This document shows, in pieces, positions 53,408 to 61,500 of a stretch of 64,000 bases of DNA. The notes beneath the pieces are model-generated. The model did no database searches and was not told where the DNA came from. It saw nothing but the letters and a program-made list of their open reading frames with translations. A program made the translations under genes and the position numbers. Each line of letters begins with the position of its first letter. The first letter of the stretch is position 1. Source of the stretch: Cytobacillus oceanisediminis (GTDB taxonomy: Bacteria; Bacillota; Bacilli; Bacillales; Cytobacillaceae); NCBI RefSeq assembly GCF_007830235.1, contig NZ_VLKI01000012.1:54997-118996 (forward strand), written 5' to 3'.

Positions 53408-53462
53408 AGCGAATAGAAATGCACTTAGCAATTTTACGTTGCACTTCCGGTTTCTATTCTAT
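53408..53462. other. Inverted repeat in dgkB-tetR gap
   Basis: GAATAGAAATGCAC and GCACTTCCGGTTTCTATTC contain matching arms (GAATAGAAA/TTTCTATTC and GTGCA/TGCAC). No U tract. Possible stem-loop or regulator site in the untranslated region upstream of dgkB; evidence is weak. Confidence 0.3.
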
Positions 53463-53574
53463 TCACTTCCACCTATTTACACAAGTGGCAGATGGCATAA
53501 AAGAATTATACCCTCATCCGGCAGAAAAGTATCATAAATAAGCATGTTTTTCAAAAGAATAATAGGGTATGCTG

Positions 53575-54192
53575 TTAATCCTGCTGCAGATCCTTCAGCA
53601 CGAGGCTTTTCACGTAATCGATAATTGTTCTATATGGATATTCTTCATTTAAAACGCTATGAAGCATTGCACCATCCATTATGGTCCAGAACATGCCGGC
53701 TACATAATTCGGGTCTGCATCCGGGCGGAATTCTCCGGCAGCCTGCCCTTCTTCCAGAATATCGGTGATAAGCTTTAAAAAGAACTTCTTTCCTCTTTCA
53801 TTCAAAATCCGGTTCAAATTTTCATCCCTTGACGAATGCAAAGTAAATTCGAGATGAACCACAATTTTATCCTTGCGTTCCTGGCTAAAAGGGCTCATTT
53901 CTCTGTATAAATCAAAAAGGTACTCAAGCTTTTCTTCAGATGAAGATAGATTGGAGATTCTCTCTAAAAGCCTCGCATTGGTTGCTTCTGTCTGCTCGTT
54001 CATAAGCTCCAGATAAATCTCTTCCTTGCTTTTAAAATAATTATAGATGGCACCCTTGCTTATTCCTGAGTATGCGACAATGTCATCAATGGTAGCTGCC
54101 TGAAATCCCTTCTTGGCGAAACAGGCAAGCGCGCCGGCCAGAATCTCCTTCTTCTTCTTCCGTTTATATTCCTCGGATACGATAGGCGCCAA
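53575..54192 (-). CDS. TetR-family regulator
   Basis: A 205-residue repressor of the TetR/AcrR family. The DNA-binding domain reads FAKKGFQAATIDDIVAYSG then ISKGAIYNYFKSKEE; the helical C-terminal domain would bind an inducer. The start is TTG 54192 behind GGAGGGACAGAT. There is no partner transporter beside it. Its operator is unknown; the palindrome family at 11225, 43060 and 52333 is one candidate by size, but nothing links them directly. Confidence 0.85.
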   Translation of the reverse strand: MAPIVSEEYKRKKKKEILAGALACFAKKGFQAATIDDIVAYSGISKGAIYNYFKSKEEIYLELMNEQTEATNARLLERISNLSSSEEKLEYLFDLYREMSPFSQERKDKIVVHLEFTLHSSRDENLNRILNERGKKFFLKLITDILEEGQAAGEFRPDADPNYVAGMFWTIMDGAMLHSVLNEEYPYRTIIDYVKSLVLKDLQQD

Positions 54193-54226
54193 ATCTGTCC
54201 CTCCGTTGTAATTAAGTTACCTTTTA

Positions 54227-54562
54227 TTAGGCTGTTTTCGCAAACTTTGTTGCTTTTTTAACAAGTAGTGAGGAGAGGTTGATTTCATTTAATGCCAAAT
54301 CCGCAATTGCTTCCTCTGTTTCACTTAATGTGATCACCAGGTCAATACGGCTTTTATCGCTTTTAAAATTTTCATATGCCTTCTCTATCGATTCCATTGT
54401 TAAAAAATACTGGGTTCCTGTCAGTTTCCGAAAGTCGGGATCCAGAAATGCATAATAAATATTCTCGTGGTCCCCCTGCTGAAACGGCCTTAAATGAACT
54501 CTTTTACCATATAAATATTTTTTGTCTGAGACATTTTTTTCTCCTTCATTTTTCTCATCCAC
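54227..54562 (-). pseudogene. Truncated GNAT acetyltransferase
   Basis: A 111-residue frame carries only the N-terminal part of a GNAT acetyltransferase: YLYGKRVHLRPFQQGDHENI and EEAIADLALNEIN. The family normally has about 170-180 residues and the acetyl-CoA-binding motif, which is missing; after LNEIN the frame runs into unrelated sequence (LSSLLVKKATKFAKTA). A good ribosome site GAAGGAG stands before an ATG (about 54532) that is out of frame by one base across an A6 run, suggesting a second lesion. Confidence 0.65.
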
Positions 54563-54818
54563 AGAAACATTTTTTGTTAAAGGAACCCTCTTTTAGGACT
54601 TCTTTTATATAAAGGTCGGCATGCTCCTTAGTAATTGCGGAATCTTCTTTTACCAAACCCGCTTCCAGCAAATCTTCTTTTATTTTATCGAGAAACAAAT
54701 CTCTGATTGCTGCTGATCGGCAAGGCTGCATCTGGGCTGCCAAGTCCCAAATCCACTGCTCCAGATGGACGCTTTTGCTCTTTTTCTGCATTTCATACGG
54801 AACCTGCTTTCTTCCCAC
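54555..54818 (-). CDS. Hypothetical protein (87 aa)
   Basis: A basic N-terminus followed by helical segments, including VHLEQWIWDLAAQMQPCRSA and IRDLFLDKIKEDLLEAG. It has a weak ribbon-helix-helix flavour but no family I can name. GTG 54818 is chosen because AGGAG lies eight bases upstream; GTG 54827 is too close to it. The end overlaps the GNAT fragment by eight bases. Confidence 0.5.
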   Translation of the reverse strand: MGRKQVPYEMQKKSKSVHLEQWIWDLAAQMQPCRSAAIRDLFLDKIKEDLLEAGLVKEDSAITKEHADLYIKEVLKEGSFNKKCFCG

Positions 54819-54911
54819 ATTCCTCACTCCTCAAGACTATTATTTTAAATAAACCGACTGGTCTTTTTTATTGTAAAATAATTATCTTGAATTTTCAAAT
54901 ATTTTAGAGAC

Positions 54912-55096
54912 GGCTCTGTTAAATTTGTCTGTTGATTTTCGCTCCAGGAGCTCAGCGAACCGCGGGCGGTCCGGGAGCCTCCTCGGCGCACTCGCGCCTG
55001 CGGGGTGCTCCCTTTGACACACTCCTCCCGCTGGAGTCTCGCGCCTTCCACTCCAATCAACAGGTTGCCAAAATCAACAATAAGCTTTAACACAGC
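54912..55096. mobile_element. Structured MITE-like repeat, copy 4
   Basis: Ends GGCTCTGTTAAA and TTTAACACAGC are inverted repeats. The inner arms CTGTTGATT and AATCAACAG enclose the structured core with GCGGGCGGTCCGGGAGCCTC, GCGCACTCGCGCC and CTCCCGCTGGAGTCTCG. It shows clear relationship to the copy at 23512 including the CAACAATAAGC next to the right end. Confidence 0.85.
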
Positions 55097-55133
55097 ACAA
55101 AAAAAAGAAAACTCCTAATATCTTGTTAAGAGT

Positions 55134-55520
55134 TTAATCTTGTTCAAGCTTTTCTTCTTTGTTTTTAGTGCCTTCAAGCATCTTCACTAGTCCGCCGATG
55201 AGCAGCAGACAGGCTAAAGCAATTGTAAAGCAACATTCAAACCACATTTTCTGGCTTGTTGATTTCTTTTGTTCCTTTGCCACATTCAGCATAGGGGGTT
55301 CTTTTACTTTATTATCTGGAATCTGTGCCATGACAAGATTAGTAAATTCGTCTTCTCGCGGCATTGCCGGCAGTGCATATTCCTCTTCTTCCATCGCCTC
55401 AAGATAAACTTCCAAACATTGGTCGCAGGTATAGAGATGATCTTCATATGCTTCGCGATCTTTTTCTCCCAGCTCATTTTTCACATATTTCAGCCATTCT
55501 TCCAGTGAGTAATGATCCAT
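55134..55520 (-). CDS. Zinc-finger anti-sigma-like membrane protein
   Basis: A 128-residue protein with the layout of a zinc-binding anti-sigma factor. An N-terminal helical domain contains the ZAS motif HLYTCDQC (near residues 28-35), and one membrane helix lies near residues 94-111 (FECCFTIALACLLLIGGLV), ending in a short charged tail. ATG 55520 has GGAGATGA upstream. The partner ECF sigma gene that normally precedes such proteins is not found; the 247 bp upstream contain no intact sigma gene. Confidence 0.72.
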   Translation of the reverse strand: MDHYSLEEWLKYVKNELGEKDREAYEDHLYTCDQCLEVYLEAMEEEEYALPAMPREDEFTNLVMAQIPDNKVKEPPMLNVAKEQKKSTSQKMWFECCFTIALACLLLIGGLVKMLEGTKNKEEKLEQD

Positions 55521-55747
55521 GAAAAATCATCTCCTTCCAATGTTTTTTGCAGCGACGCACACCGGCAATGCTTTCCTTTATATCCGGCTGGGTATTTAGT
55601 AAATCATTCGCGTGCCAATTTTTTTTGTAGCAAGTAAAGCTTATTCTATTTATAACTTCGAATGCAAAGCTTTCTTTTTGAGTGCCGAAATAATCATAAT
55701 CGAGAGAACCATACAATTCAACACTTTTAATACACAGAAAAAAAAAT

Positions 55748-55770
55748 TAACCCTCAAAAAATGAGGGTTA
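55748..55770 (-). terminator. Terminator of methyltransferase gene
   Basis: TAACCCTC and GAGGGTTA pair over the stop codon of the methyltransferase gene; the minus-strand continuation is AATTTTTTTTT. Confidence 0.85.
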
Positions 55771-56559
55771 AAAAGTTTCCAGAATACAAACATGGCAAGC
55801 ATGTGGAATGGTATGAGATGCATTTGCTCCAAATTGGGTGTGCAGCTTTTTTAATAAAACAGAAGAAATATCTTCTTTTTTCTCCGCCGGAGCACCTGCA
55901 AGATAGGATAGGGACATGATCCGATCCACCCACTCCTCGGTGCTGAACATTACTTCATAGTCCAGTTTGTAAAAGTCTCTAAGTTCAAATCCGTTCTCCT
56001 GCCATTCAGCGAACCACTCAACAGGGAACCCGTTAATCCGCTGTCTGGACTCTGCCTTGGATCCGGCTGGCTTTAAGTTTTGCCCCAAATGGCTTTCCAG
56101 TAGCTCAAATGCCGCTTCAACTGCCATGCTGCCTGGCAGGAATCCGGAATCAGTTATTATCAATTTCCCCATTGGCTTCAAAATCCGCTTCATTTCCTTC
56201 AATGCCGCTTCCCGATTAAACCAGTGCCACGCTCTGGAAACGGTTACCATATCAAAGTGATTCGGCTCTAACCCTGTATCCTCTGCAGTTCCGTGCCAAT
56301 AGGGGATGGCCTCAAACCTTGCCAGATTGATCCGTACGGCTTCATCAAGCATTTCCACTGAAGGGTCCACTCCAATTACATCTGCCTTCCTTAGCTTCAG
56401 CTTCCTTGTTAAAGCCCCTGTGCCGGAGCCTATGTCTGCAATTTTCTTTCCTTCAAACGAGATGCCTCGCAGGTTTAAGCTTTCGAAAAAGCTCACCGGG
56501 ATATCGTTTCGGGACCTCGCATAGCTTTTTGCTGCCTGTCCGAAATTCGTTTTTGCCAT
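55768..56559 (-). CDS. Class I SAM-dependent methyltransferase
   Basis: A 263-residue methyltransferase, with SAM-binding IADIGSGTGALTRKL (near residue 40), the acidic VIGVDPSVEMLDEA and VTVSRAWHWFN. It belongs to the general methyltransferase 11/25 group; the substrate is not predictable. ATG 56559 is used because GGTGAGGAAC lies directly upstream. It diverges from the plsY-family gene. Confidence 0.82.
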   Translation of the reverse strand: MAKTNFGQAAKSYARSRNDIPVSFFESLNLRGISFEGKKIADIGSGTGALTRKLKLRKADVIGVDPSVEMLDEAVRINLARFEAIPYWHGTAEDTGLEPNHFDMVTVSRAWHWFNREAALKEMKRILKPMGKLIITDSGFLPGSMAVEAAFELLESHLGQNLKPAGSKAESRQRINGFPVEWFAEWQENGFELRDFYKLDYEVMFSTEEWVDRIMSLSYLAGAPAEKKEDISSVLLKKLHTQFGANASHTIPHACHVCILETF

Positions 56560-56727
56560 GTTCCTCACCGCCAACTATTCAAATAATTTCGAATTCCACT
56601 TTTAACAAAACCATTATATGGTAAACTGTAAGCAATGACAACGAAAGAGGGTGCTTCGGTAAAATTTTTTTTAAGCAAGGACGAATTTAAACAAGGGTTG
56701 AATATATTGATGAAAAGGATTGATACG

Positions 56728-57354
56728 ATGACGTTACTTATTTTTCTGGCAGCGTACCTGATTGGATCGATTCCTACCGCATTATTAGTTGGTAAATATG
56801 CGTTTCAGATCGACATCCGGGATCATGGGAGCAATAATCCAGGCGCGACCAATACACTGCGGGTGCTTGGAAAAAGGGCAGCTATTGTTGTCCTGCTTGC
56901 TGATATCGGCAAAGGTGCACTTGCTGCGGCATTGCCTTTCCTATTGCAATCTGATGCAGATCAGCTAATGGTTGGCCTGGTTGCTGTAGCCGGGCATTGC
57001 TTTCCCGTTTTCGCCGGTTTCCGCGGCGGAAAAGCCATTGCCACCACAGCAGGCGTTTTGCTTGTCTCAAACATTTGGATGTTTTTGATTGCTTATATTT
57101 CTTTTATTGCAGTCATCTATGCAACGAAATATGTATTTTATGGCTCCCTATCGGTTGGTGCTTCTTTACTGGTTTATTCCCTCTTTATACCAGGGCATAA
57201 ACATGAACTTATCTTTTCTATTTTCCTTTTATTTTTAATTTTTCTGCACCGCTCCAATATTAAGAACTTTATTGATAAAAAGGAGCCCAAGATAAACGAT
57301 AAACGGTTAAAAGATGACCGCATTCCTCCGAAGGATAATAAAAAACGCGCATAA
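56728..57354 (+). CDS. plsY: PlsY-family glycerol-3-phosphate acyltransferase
   Basis: A 208-residue, five-helix membrane acyltransferase transferring acyl from acyl-phosphate to glycerol-3-P in phospholipid synthesis. The three PlsY motifs are present: GSIPTALLVGK, GSNNPGATNTLRVLG and FPVFAGFRGGKAIATTAG. A basic hydrophilic tail (KKEPKINDKRLKDDR) extends beyond the usual end. ATG 56728 has AAAGGA eight bases upstream; an in-frame upstream start at 56635 lacks one. In B. subtilis plsY is next to the topoisomerase IV genes; this different location may mean a paralog. Confidence 0.88.
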   Translation: MTLLIFLAAYLIGSIPTALLVGKYAFQIDIRDHGSNNPGATNTLRVLGKRAAIVVLLADIGKGALAAALPFLLQSDADQLMVGLVAVAGHCFPVFAGFRGGKAIATTAGVLLVSNIWMFLIAYISFIAVIYATKYVFYGSLSVGASLLVYSLFIPGHKHELIFSIFLLFLIFLHRSNIKNFIDKKEPKINDKRLKDDRIPPKDNKKRA

Positions 57355-57402
57355 GCCAGGACCGGATACTGATTCCCTATTCAGTGTCCGGGCTTTTTTT
57401 TT
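57355..57402 (+). terminator. Terminator of plsY gene
   Basis: CCGGATACTGA and TCAGTGTCCGG pair, with a ten-T run after the stem. Confidence 0.9.
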
Positions 57403-57472
57403 TGATTTATCACATGAAAGGCTCCGATGTAGCTAATCCTTTGAATAATGATTAATTTAAAGGAGCTTATAT

Positions 57473-58132
57473 ATGTTCTTAATATTTAAGGTATTAAGCC
57501 TATATTTAATAACAATCGTGATGATGAGGCTAATGGGCAAATCAACGATTATCCAAATGACCCCTTATGATTTAGTTGCCATCATCATTGTCGGGACGAT
57601 CGCCTCCGAACCTCTAATCAGTACTGAGTATATGCCTACGCTAATTGCCCTGGGCATTCTTGTTGGCCTGCATATTTTATTTTCATATCTTACTTTAAAC
57701 CAAATCGGCAACCGCTTTTTCCTTGGGGAACCCACAATGCTGATCAAAAATGGCGAAATCCTTGAGGACAATCTGGAGAAATCCCACCTTTCTATGTCAC
57801 AGCTTCTTTCAATCTTAAGAAGCAAGGGATTTCCAAAAATTGCTGATGTGGACTACGCCATCCTTGAACCAATTGGTGAAGTAAGCATTATCCCAAAAGT
57901 CGCCAATACCCCGGTAACAGTGGAACACTTAAACATTTCAATCCAGGATGAAGGCCTGCCTATTGCTGTTATTGTTGATGGGAGAATTCAGCAGCGCAAC
58001 CTTCAATTGCTTGGACAAACAAAAGATTGGCTGCTGAAACAGCTCCGCGAAAACAACCTTCATGAAAAAGATATTATGTATGCCTATGTAAATGAGAAAT
58101 CGAAAAAATTAAATATAAACAGAAGGCGATAA
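57473..58132 (+). CDS. DUF421 membrane protein, paralog 2
   Basis: A 219-residue YetF-family protein. Three N-terminal helices contain MMRLMGKSTIIQMTPYDLVA; the cytoplasmic part has EPTMLIKNGEILEDNLEKSH and SQLLSILRSKGFPKIADVDY, matching the corresponding blocks of the paralog at 29415. The two are clearly diverged. AAAGGAGC precedes ATG 57473. Function not settled in the family. Confidence 0.85.
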   Translation: MFLIFKVLSLYLITIVMMRLMGKSTIIQMTPYDLVAIIIVGTIASEPLISTEYMPTLIALGILVGLHILFSYLTLNQIGNRFFLGEPTMLIKNGEILEDNLEKSHLSMSQLLSILRSKGFPKIADVDYAILEPIGEVSIIPKVANTPVTVEHLNISIQDEGLPIAVIVDGRIQQRNLQLLGQTKDWLLKQLRENNLHEKDIMYAYVNEKSKKLNINRRR

Positions 58133-58144
58133 TTTATGTTTTAA

Positions 58145-58169
58145 GTTTATACTCTAAATTATTGGGTAA
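58145..58169 (+). promoter_or_regulatory. Possible SigB promoter before STAS gene
   Basis: GTTTAT, a 13-bp spacer and GGGTAA resemble the SigB consensus GTTTAA-N12-15-GGGTAT and lie 75 bp before the STAS protein start. Confidence 0.45.
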
Positions 58170-58244
58170 AAGAAATGGGTTACTGTTTTACTTTCAGTTA
58201 TATTCTTGCAATAAATATACATATCAATATCAGGGGGTAATGGT

Positions 58245-59270
58245 ATGACAGAAGAAGGCTTAGTTCTTCAAACAAAAATAGATAGTTTTGATTTTAACTG
58301 GGATCTTGATAAAGGTCTCTTCAACTTCGAAGGTGAAGATGCCGTTCTTTTCTGGATTAAATCCGCCATGAAAAGTTTTTTCGATACCATTGAAGAGATT
58401 TCAGGAAAAGAAACTTCCAGCCTTGTTCTGGAAACTACAGGTTTCAGGCAAGGAATGGTGGTAGGAGAATTTTTTAAAAACATGAATCTTCCCGTACAGG
58501 AAGTCGCCAATATTATTCCAAGAATCTATGCTTCAGCCGGATGGGGAAAATTTACGATAACTGATGTTGACCCGGAAGCGAAAACAGCTAAAGTCCAGAC
58601 CGTTGATAGCTGGGAATATAAAATAAACAAAGAGCAAGGGAAAAATGAATCGGGAACTTTTCTGCCTGGACATTTTGCAGGCATCTTTTCCGCAGTATTC
58701 GGAACAAGCCTTTGGTACAAAAAAATAACCGATCAATTAGGCGAACATGATTATACACATTTGGATTATTTCCCTTCAACCGTTACTGTAGAGGAAAATA
58801 TCCATGCCTTAGCCAGACGCGAGGAATCCAAAAAAATCAGTGAGCTTGAAAAATTAATAGAAGACCGTACAAGAGATTTGAAAGAACTTGTGAAAGAAAT
58901 CTCATCTCCCGTGATCCCGGTATTAGATGGAATCGTCGTTGTTCCGTTATTAGGAAGATATGATGAATTCCGCTCTGAGGAACTCGTTGATAAAACCTTA
59001 CACAGCCTTCCCAAGTATCAGGCTGACTGCCTGATCCTTGATTTGACCGGATTAAACCAGTCCATTAGTGCCTACACTGTTGAGTTTTTAAGCAAGCTTG
59101 CAGCTGCAGCCAACCTGATTGGCACCGAAACCATCCTTGTCGGCATTTCGCCTGAACTCGGCACAAAGATTACTGAAACCAACTTTAACCTTTTCAAATT
59201 TAACTGCTTCACAAACCTGCAGCATGGCATCTATTATGCCCTGTCCAAAAAAGGCAGAAAAATATTTTAA
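58245..59270 (+). CDS. STAS-domain sensor protein (RsbR-like)
   Basis: A 341-residue soluble protein. An N-terminal sensor-like domain (about 1-180) of a type I cannot name with certainty precedes a helical linker (SKKISELEKLIEDRTRDLKE) and a C-terminal STAS domain (about 225-335) with PVIPVLDGIVVVPLLGRYDE and LDLTGLNQS. The Thr in DLTG sits where RsbR proteins are phosphorylated. RsbR paralogs build the stressosome that controls SigB; a possible SigB promoter lies upstream. GGGGGTAATGGT precedes the ATG. Confidence 0.8.
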   Translation: MTEEGLVLQTKIDSFDFNWDLDKGLFNFEGEDAVLFWIKSAMKSFFDTIEEISGKETSSLVLETTGFRQGMVVGEFFKNMNLPVQEVANIIPRIYASAGWGKFTITDVDPEAKTAKVQTVDSWEYKINKEQGKNESGTFLPGHFAGIFSAVFGTSLWYKKITDQLGEHDYTHLDYFPSTVTVEENIHALARREESKKISELEKLIEDRTRDLKELVKEISSPVIPVLDGIVVVPLLGRYDEFRSEELVDKTLHSLPKYQADCLILDLTGLNQSISAYTVEFLSKLAAAANLIGTETILVGISPELGTKITETNFNLFKFNCFTNLQHGIYYALSKKGRKIF

Positions 59271-59280
59271 TAAAGGCAAA

Positions 59281-59330
59281 AAGCTGACTTAATAGCCGAC
59301 AAAGACGGCAAGCAAGTCAGCTTATTTGTT
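59281..59330 (+). terminator. Terminator of STAS gene
   Basis: AAGCTGACTT and AAGTCAGCTT form a 10-bp stem with a T-rich tail (ATTTGTTT). Confidence 0.8.
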
Positions 59331-59393
59331 TAAAAACTGAAACAGCTATCCAAATTATGAATTTTTCTATGAGTTAGCAGGTGAGATAATGAT

Positions 59394-59575
59394 TTATGTG
59401 CGAATATAACTAGTTTATATGCGCTTAAGCGCGACTTATGTACAGATAGGCTTGATTGATGTGCGGATAAAACTTTTTACGCACTGATAAGTCCATTTTT
59501 TGTGCGATTAAGATTATTTTCTGCGTATAGACCCTGGTTTCTCTGCATATAAAATTTTTCCCTGCGTATAGCAAG
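59394..59575 (+). repeat. About 20-bp-phased array, word TATGTGCGRATA
   Basis: GCG-type cores lie at about 59400, 59421, 59442 (decayed), 59463, 59483 (decayed), 59504, 59523, 59545 and 59564, a mean step of 20.5 bp. Typical units are TTATGTGCGAATATAAC, GATGTGCGGATAAAAC and CTGCGTATAGACC. It fills a convergent gap between the STAS and phosphoesterase genes. Confidence 0.75.
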
Positions 59576-59594
59576 TAATGTATTTACCAAACGC

Positions 59595-60347
59595 TTAAAC
59601 CTTCTTCGGCGCACCTCTGTATTTAGCTTCGCGCAGTTCGAGAGCATATGCTTCCAGATTTGGCATCCCCATTTCTCTGGCAATCGCGATTTCTTTTTCA
59701 ATATCATAAGGGACACGTACGATTTCGATTGAAAAAGCTGCCGGCTCCTTTGAGAGATACTCCCCATGGAGAATGGCATAGGTTGCCTGCGGAATATCGA
59801 GGGAATTTCCGACGCTTCCTGTATTGAAGAGTGTTTTTTGCGGATGGATCGGTTCGATCAGTGCGGCATGGATATCGCCATATCCCACTACATCCGGTGT
59901 CCGCCCTTCTTCGCCGGCATGAATATTCTCTGTATTCTCAAACATGGCCAGTTTTTCTTCATGAGAATCACGCATCGGCACAACCCGGTGATAGATGCTC
60001 TTGGCTGAGGCATGATACAGCCTGACATATTTTCCGCTCATATAAAAATCATGATGGAATGGCAGCGTACTTAAATAGGCTAATGCCTCTTCCCCAAGCT
60101 GCTTTTGATGCCATTGCCCCTCCTCGAAATCCAGCGGCTTTTGCATAAAATCATCCCAGTTCCCAAGAAGGACCACCTCGCAGGTTTCCTTTATCCGTTC
60201 AACTGCTTTACGGGAATTCGGACCTTTTCCAATTAAATCCCCCAGGCAAAATATCGTATTAATTCCGCGCTCGCGGATATTTTCCAAAACGGCCTCCAGT
60301 GCCGTCAAATTTCCATGAATATCTGAAATCACTGCAACTTTCTCCAT
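59595..60347 (-). CDS. Metallophosphoesterase, YfcE-like
   Basis: A 250-residue calcineurin-type phosphoesterase. Metal motifs are AVISDIHGNLTALEAV, CLGDLIGKGPNS, LLGNWDD and FNTGSVGNSLD; the usual GHTH site appears as GYGDIHAA. Related proteins hydrolyse phosphodiesters or dinucleotide polyphosphates. AAGGAGG precedes ATG 60347. It is single and cytosolic; the substrate is unknown. Confidence 0.85.
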   Translation of the reverse strand: MEKVAVISDIHGNLTALEAVLENIRERGINTIFCLGDLIGKGPNSRKAVERIKETCEVVLLGNWDDFMQKPLDFEEGQWHQKQLGEEALAYLSTLPFHHDFYMSGKYVRLYHASAKSIYHRVVPMRDSHEEKLAMFENTENIHAGEEGRTPDVVGYGDIHAALIEPIHPQKTLFNTGSVGNSLDIPQATYAILHGEYLSKEPAAFSIEIVRVPYDIEKEIAIAREMGMPNLEAYALELREAKYRGAPKKV

Positions 60348-60532
60348 TTATTGTCTCCTCCTTACCGTACCTATCTATTTCTCCATAAATCACTTGCTTC
60401 CTCTATCCTTTCCTAAAAATAACCAACACTATTAACAAAATTTGATTTTTCCCAGTACCGCCATTACATTAGATATATGGTAAAATAACAGCAGGCAAAA
60501 AACCAACATTACATATAGAAGGAGTAAGGATT

Positions 60533-61465
60533 ATGTCAAAAGTATTTGTATTCGGACACAAAAACCCAGACACAGACTCAATCTGCTCAGCTCTTGCTTA
60601 TGCGGAATTAAAAACCAAATTAGGCGTTGATGCTGAACCGATCCGCCTAGGCCAAGTAAATGAGGAAACACAATATGCTTTGGATTACTTTAAAGCTGAA
60701 GCACCACGCCTTGTTGAGGCCGTGTCAAAAGAAGTAAGCGAAGTCATCCTTGTTGATCATAACGAGTTCCAGCAAAGCGCTGACGATATCAGAGATGTAA
60801 AAATCCTTGAGGTTATCGACCATCACCGCATCGCGAACTTTGAAACAAGCGATCCGCTTTATTACCGTGCGGAACCGGTTGGCTGCACTGCAACCATCCT
60901 CAACAAAATGTACAAAGAAAACGGAGTGGAAATCAGCAAAGAAACGGCTGGCTTAATGCTTTCTGCCATTATTTCCGATTCCCTATTATTCAAATCTCCA
61001 ACCTGCACAGACCAGGACATTGCAGCTGCACGTGAGCTTGCAGAAGTCGCAGGCGTAAATCCTGAAGAATACGGTTTGGAAATGCTAAAAGCTGGTGCAG
61101 ATCTTAGTAAAAAAACAGTTGAAGAATTAGTTTCCCTTGATGCGAAAGAATTCCAAATGGGCACCTATAAAACAGAGGTGGCACAGGTAAATGCAGTTGA
61201 CCTGAATGACGTTTTAAACCGCCAAGCTGAACTTGAAGCTGTTATTTCCGAAACCATCAAGAAGAAAGAATTGGACTTATTCGTTTTTGTTCTAACTGAC
61301 ATCCTTAACAACGATTCAGTTGCCATCGCTCTTGGAAACGAAACAATAGCGGTTGAGAAAGCCTACAATGTAACGCTTGAAAACAACAAAGCCGTTCTTA
61401 AAGGCGTTGTATCACGCAAAAAGCAAATCGTACCACCGCTTACAAATGTATTGGCCGGTAAATAA
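60533..61465 (+). CDS. ppaC: Manganese-dependent inorganic pyrophosphatase
   Basis: A 310-residue family II pyrophosphatase (DHH superfamily) hydrolysing pyrophosphate to phosphate. Mn-binding motifs [20 protein letters not shown] and VIDHHRI are in place, and the C-terminal DHHA2 domain ends [22 protein letters not shown] precedes ATG 60533. Length and sequence match B. subtilis PpaC. Possible SigA promoter: TTGATT-N17-TACATT about 65 bp upstream. Confidence 0.96.
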   Translation: MSKVFVFGHKNPDTDSICSALAYAELKTKLGVDAEPIRLGQVNEETQYALDYFKAEAPRLVEAVSKEVSEVILVDHNEFQQSADDIRDVKILEVIDHHRIANFETSDPLYYRAEPVGCTATILNKMYKENGVEISKETAGLMLSAIISDSLLFKSPTCTDQDIAAARELAEVAGVNPEEYGLEMLKAGADLSKKTVEELVSLDAKEFQMGTYKTEVAQVNAVDLNDVLNRQAELEAVISETIKKKELDLFVFVLTDILNNDSVAIALGNETIAVEKAYNVTLENNKAVLKGVVSRKKQIVPPLTNVLAGK

Positions 61466-61469
61466 GATA

Positions 61470-61500
61470 AAAGGCAGTGCCCATTGGCACTGCTCTTTAT
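61470..61500. terminator. Shared terminator, ppaC / NMO gene
   Basis: GGCAGTGCC and GGCACTGC pair between converging genes, with A- and T-rich flanks on each side. Confidence 0.75.

Noticed and set aside
55474..55716. ORF upstream of the anti-sigma-like gene as its missing sigma factor
   Set aside because: It overlaps the anti-sigma start, is only 80 residues and shows no sigma region 2 or 4 pattern.
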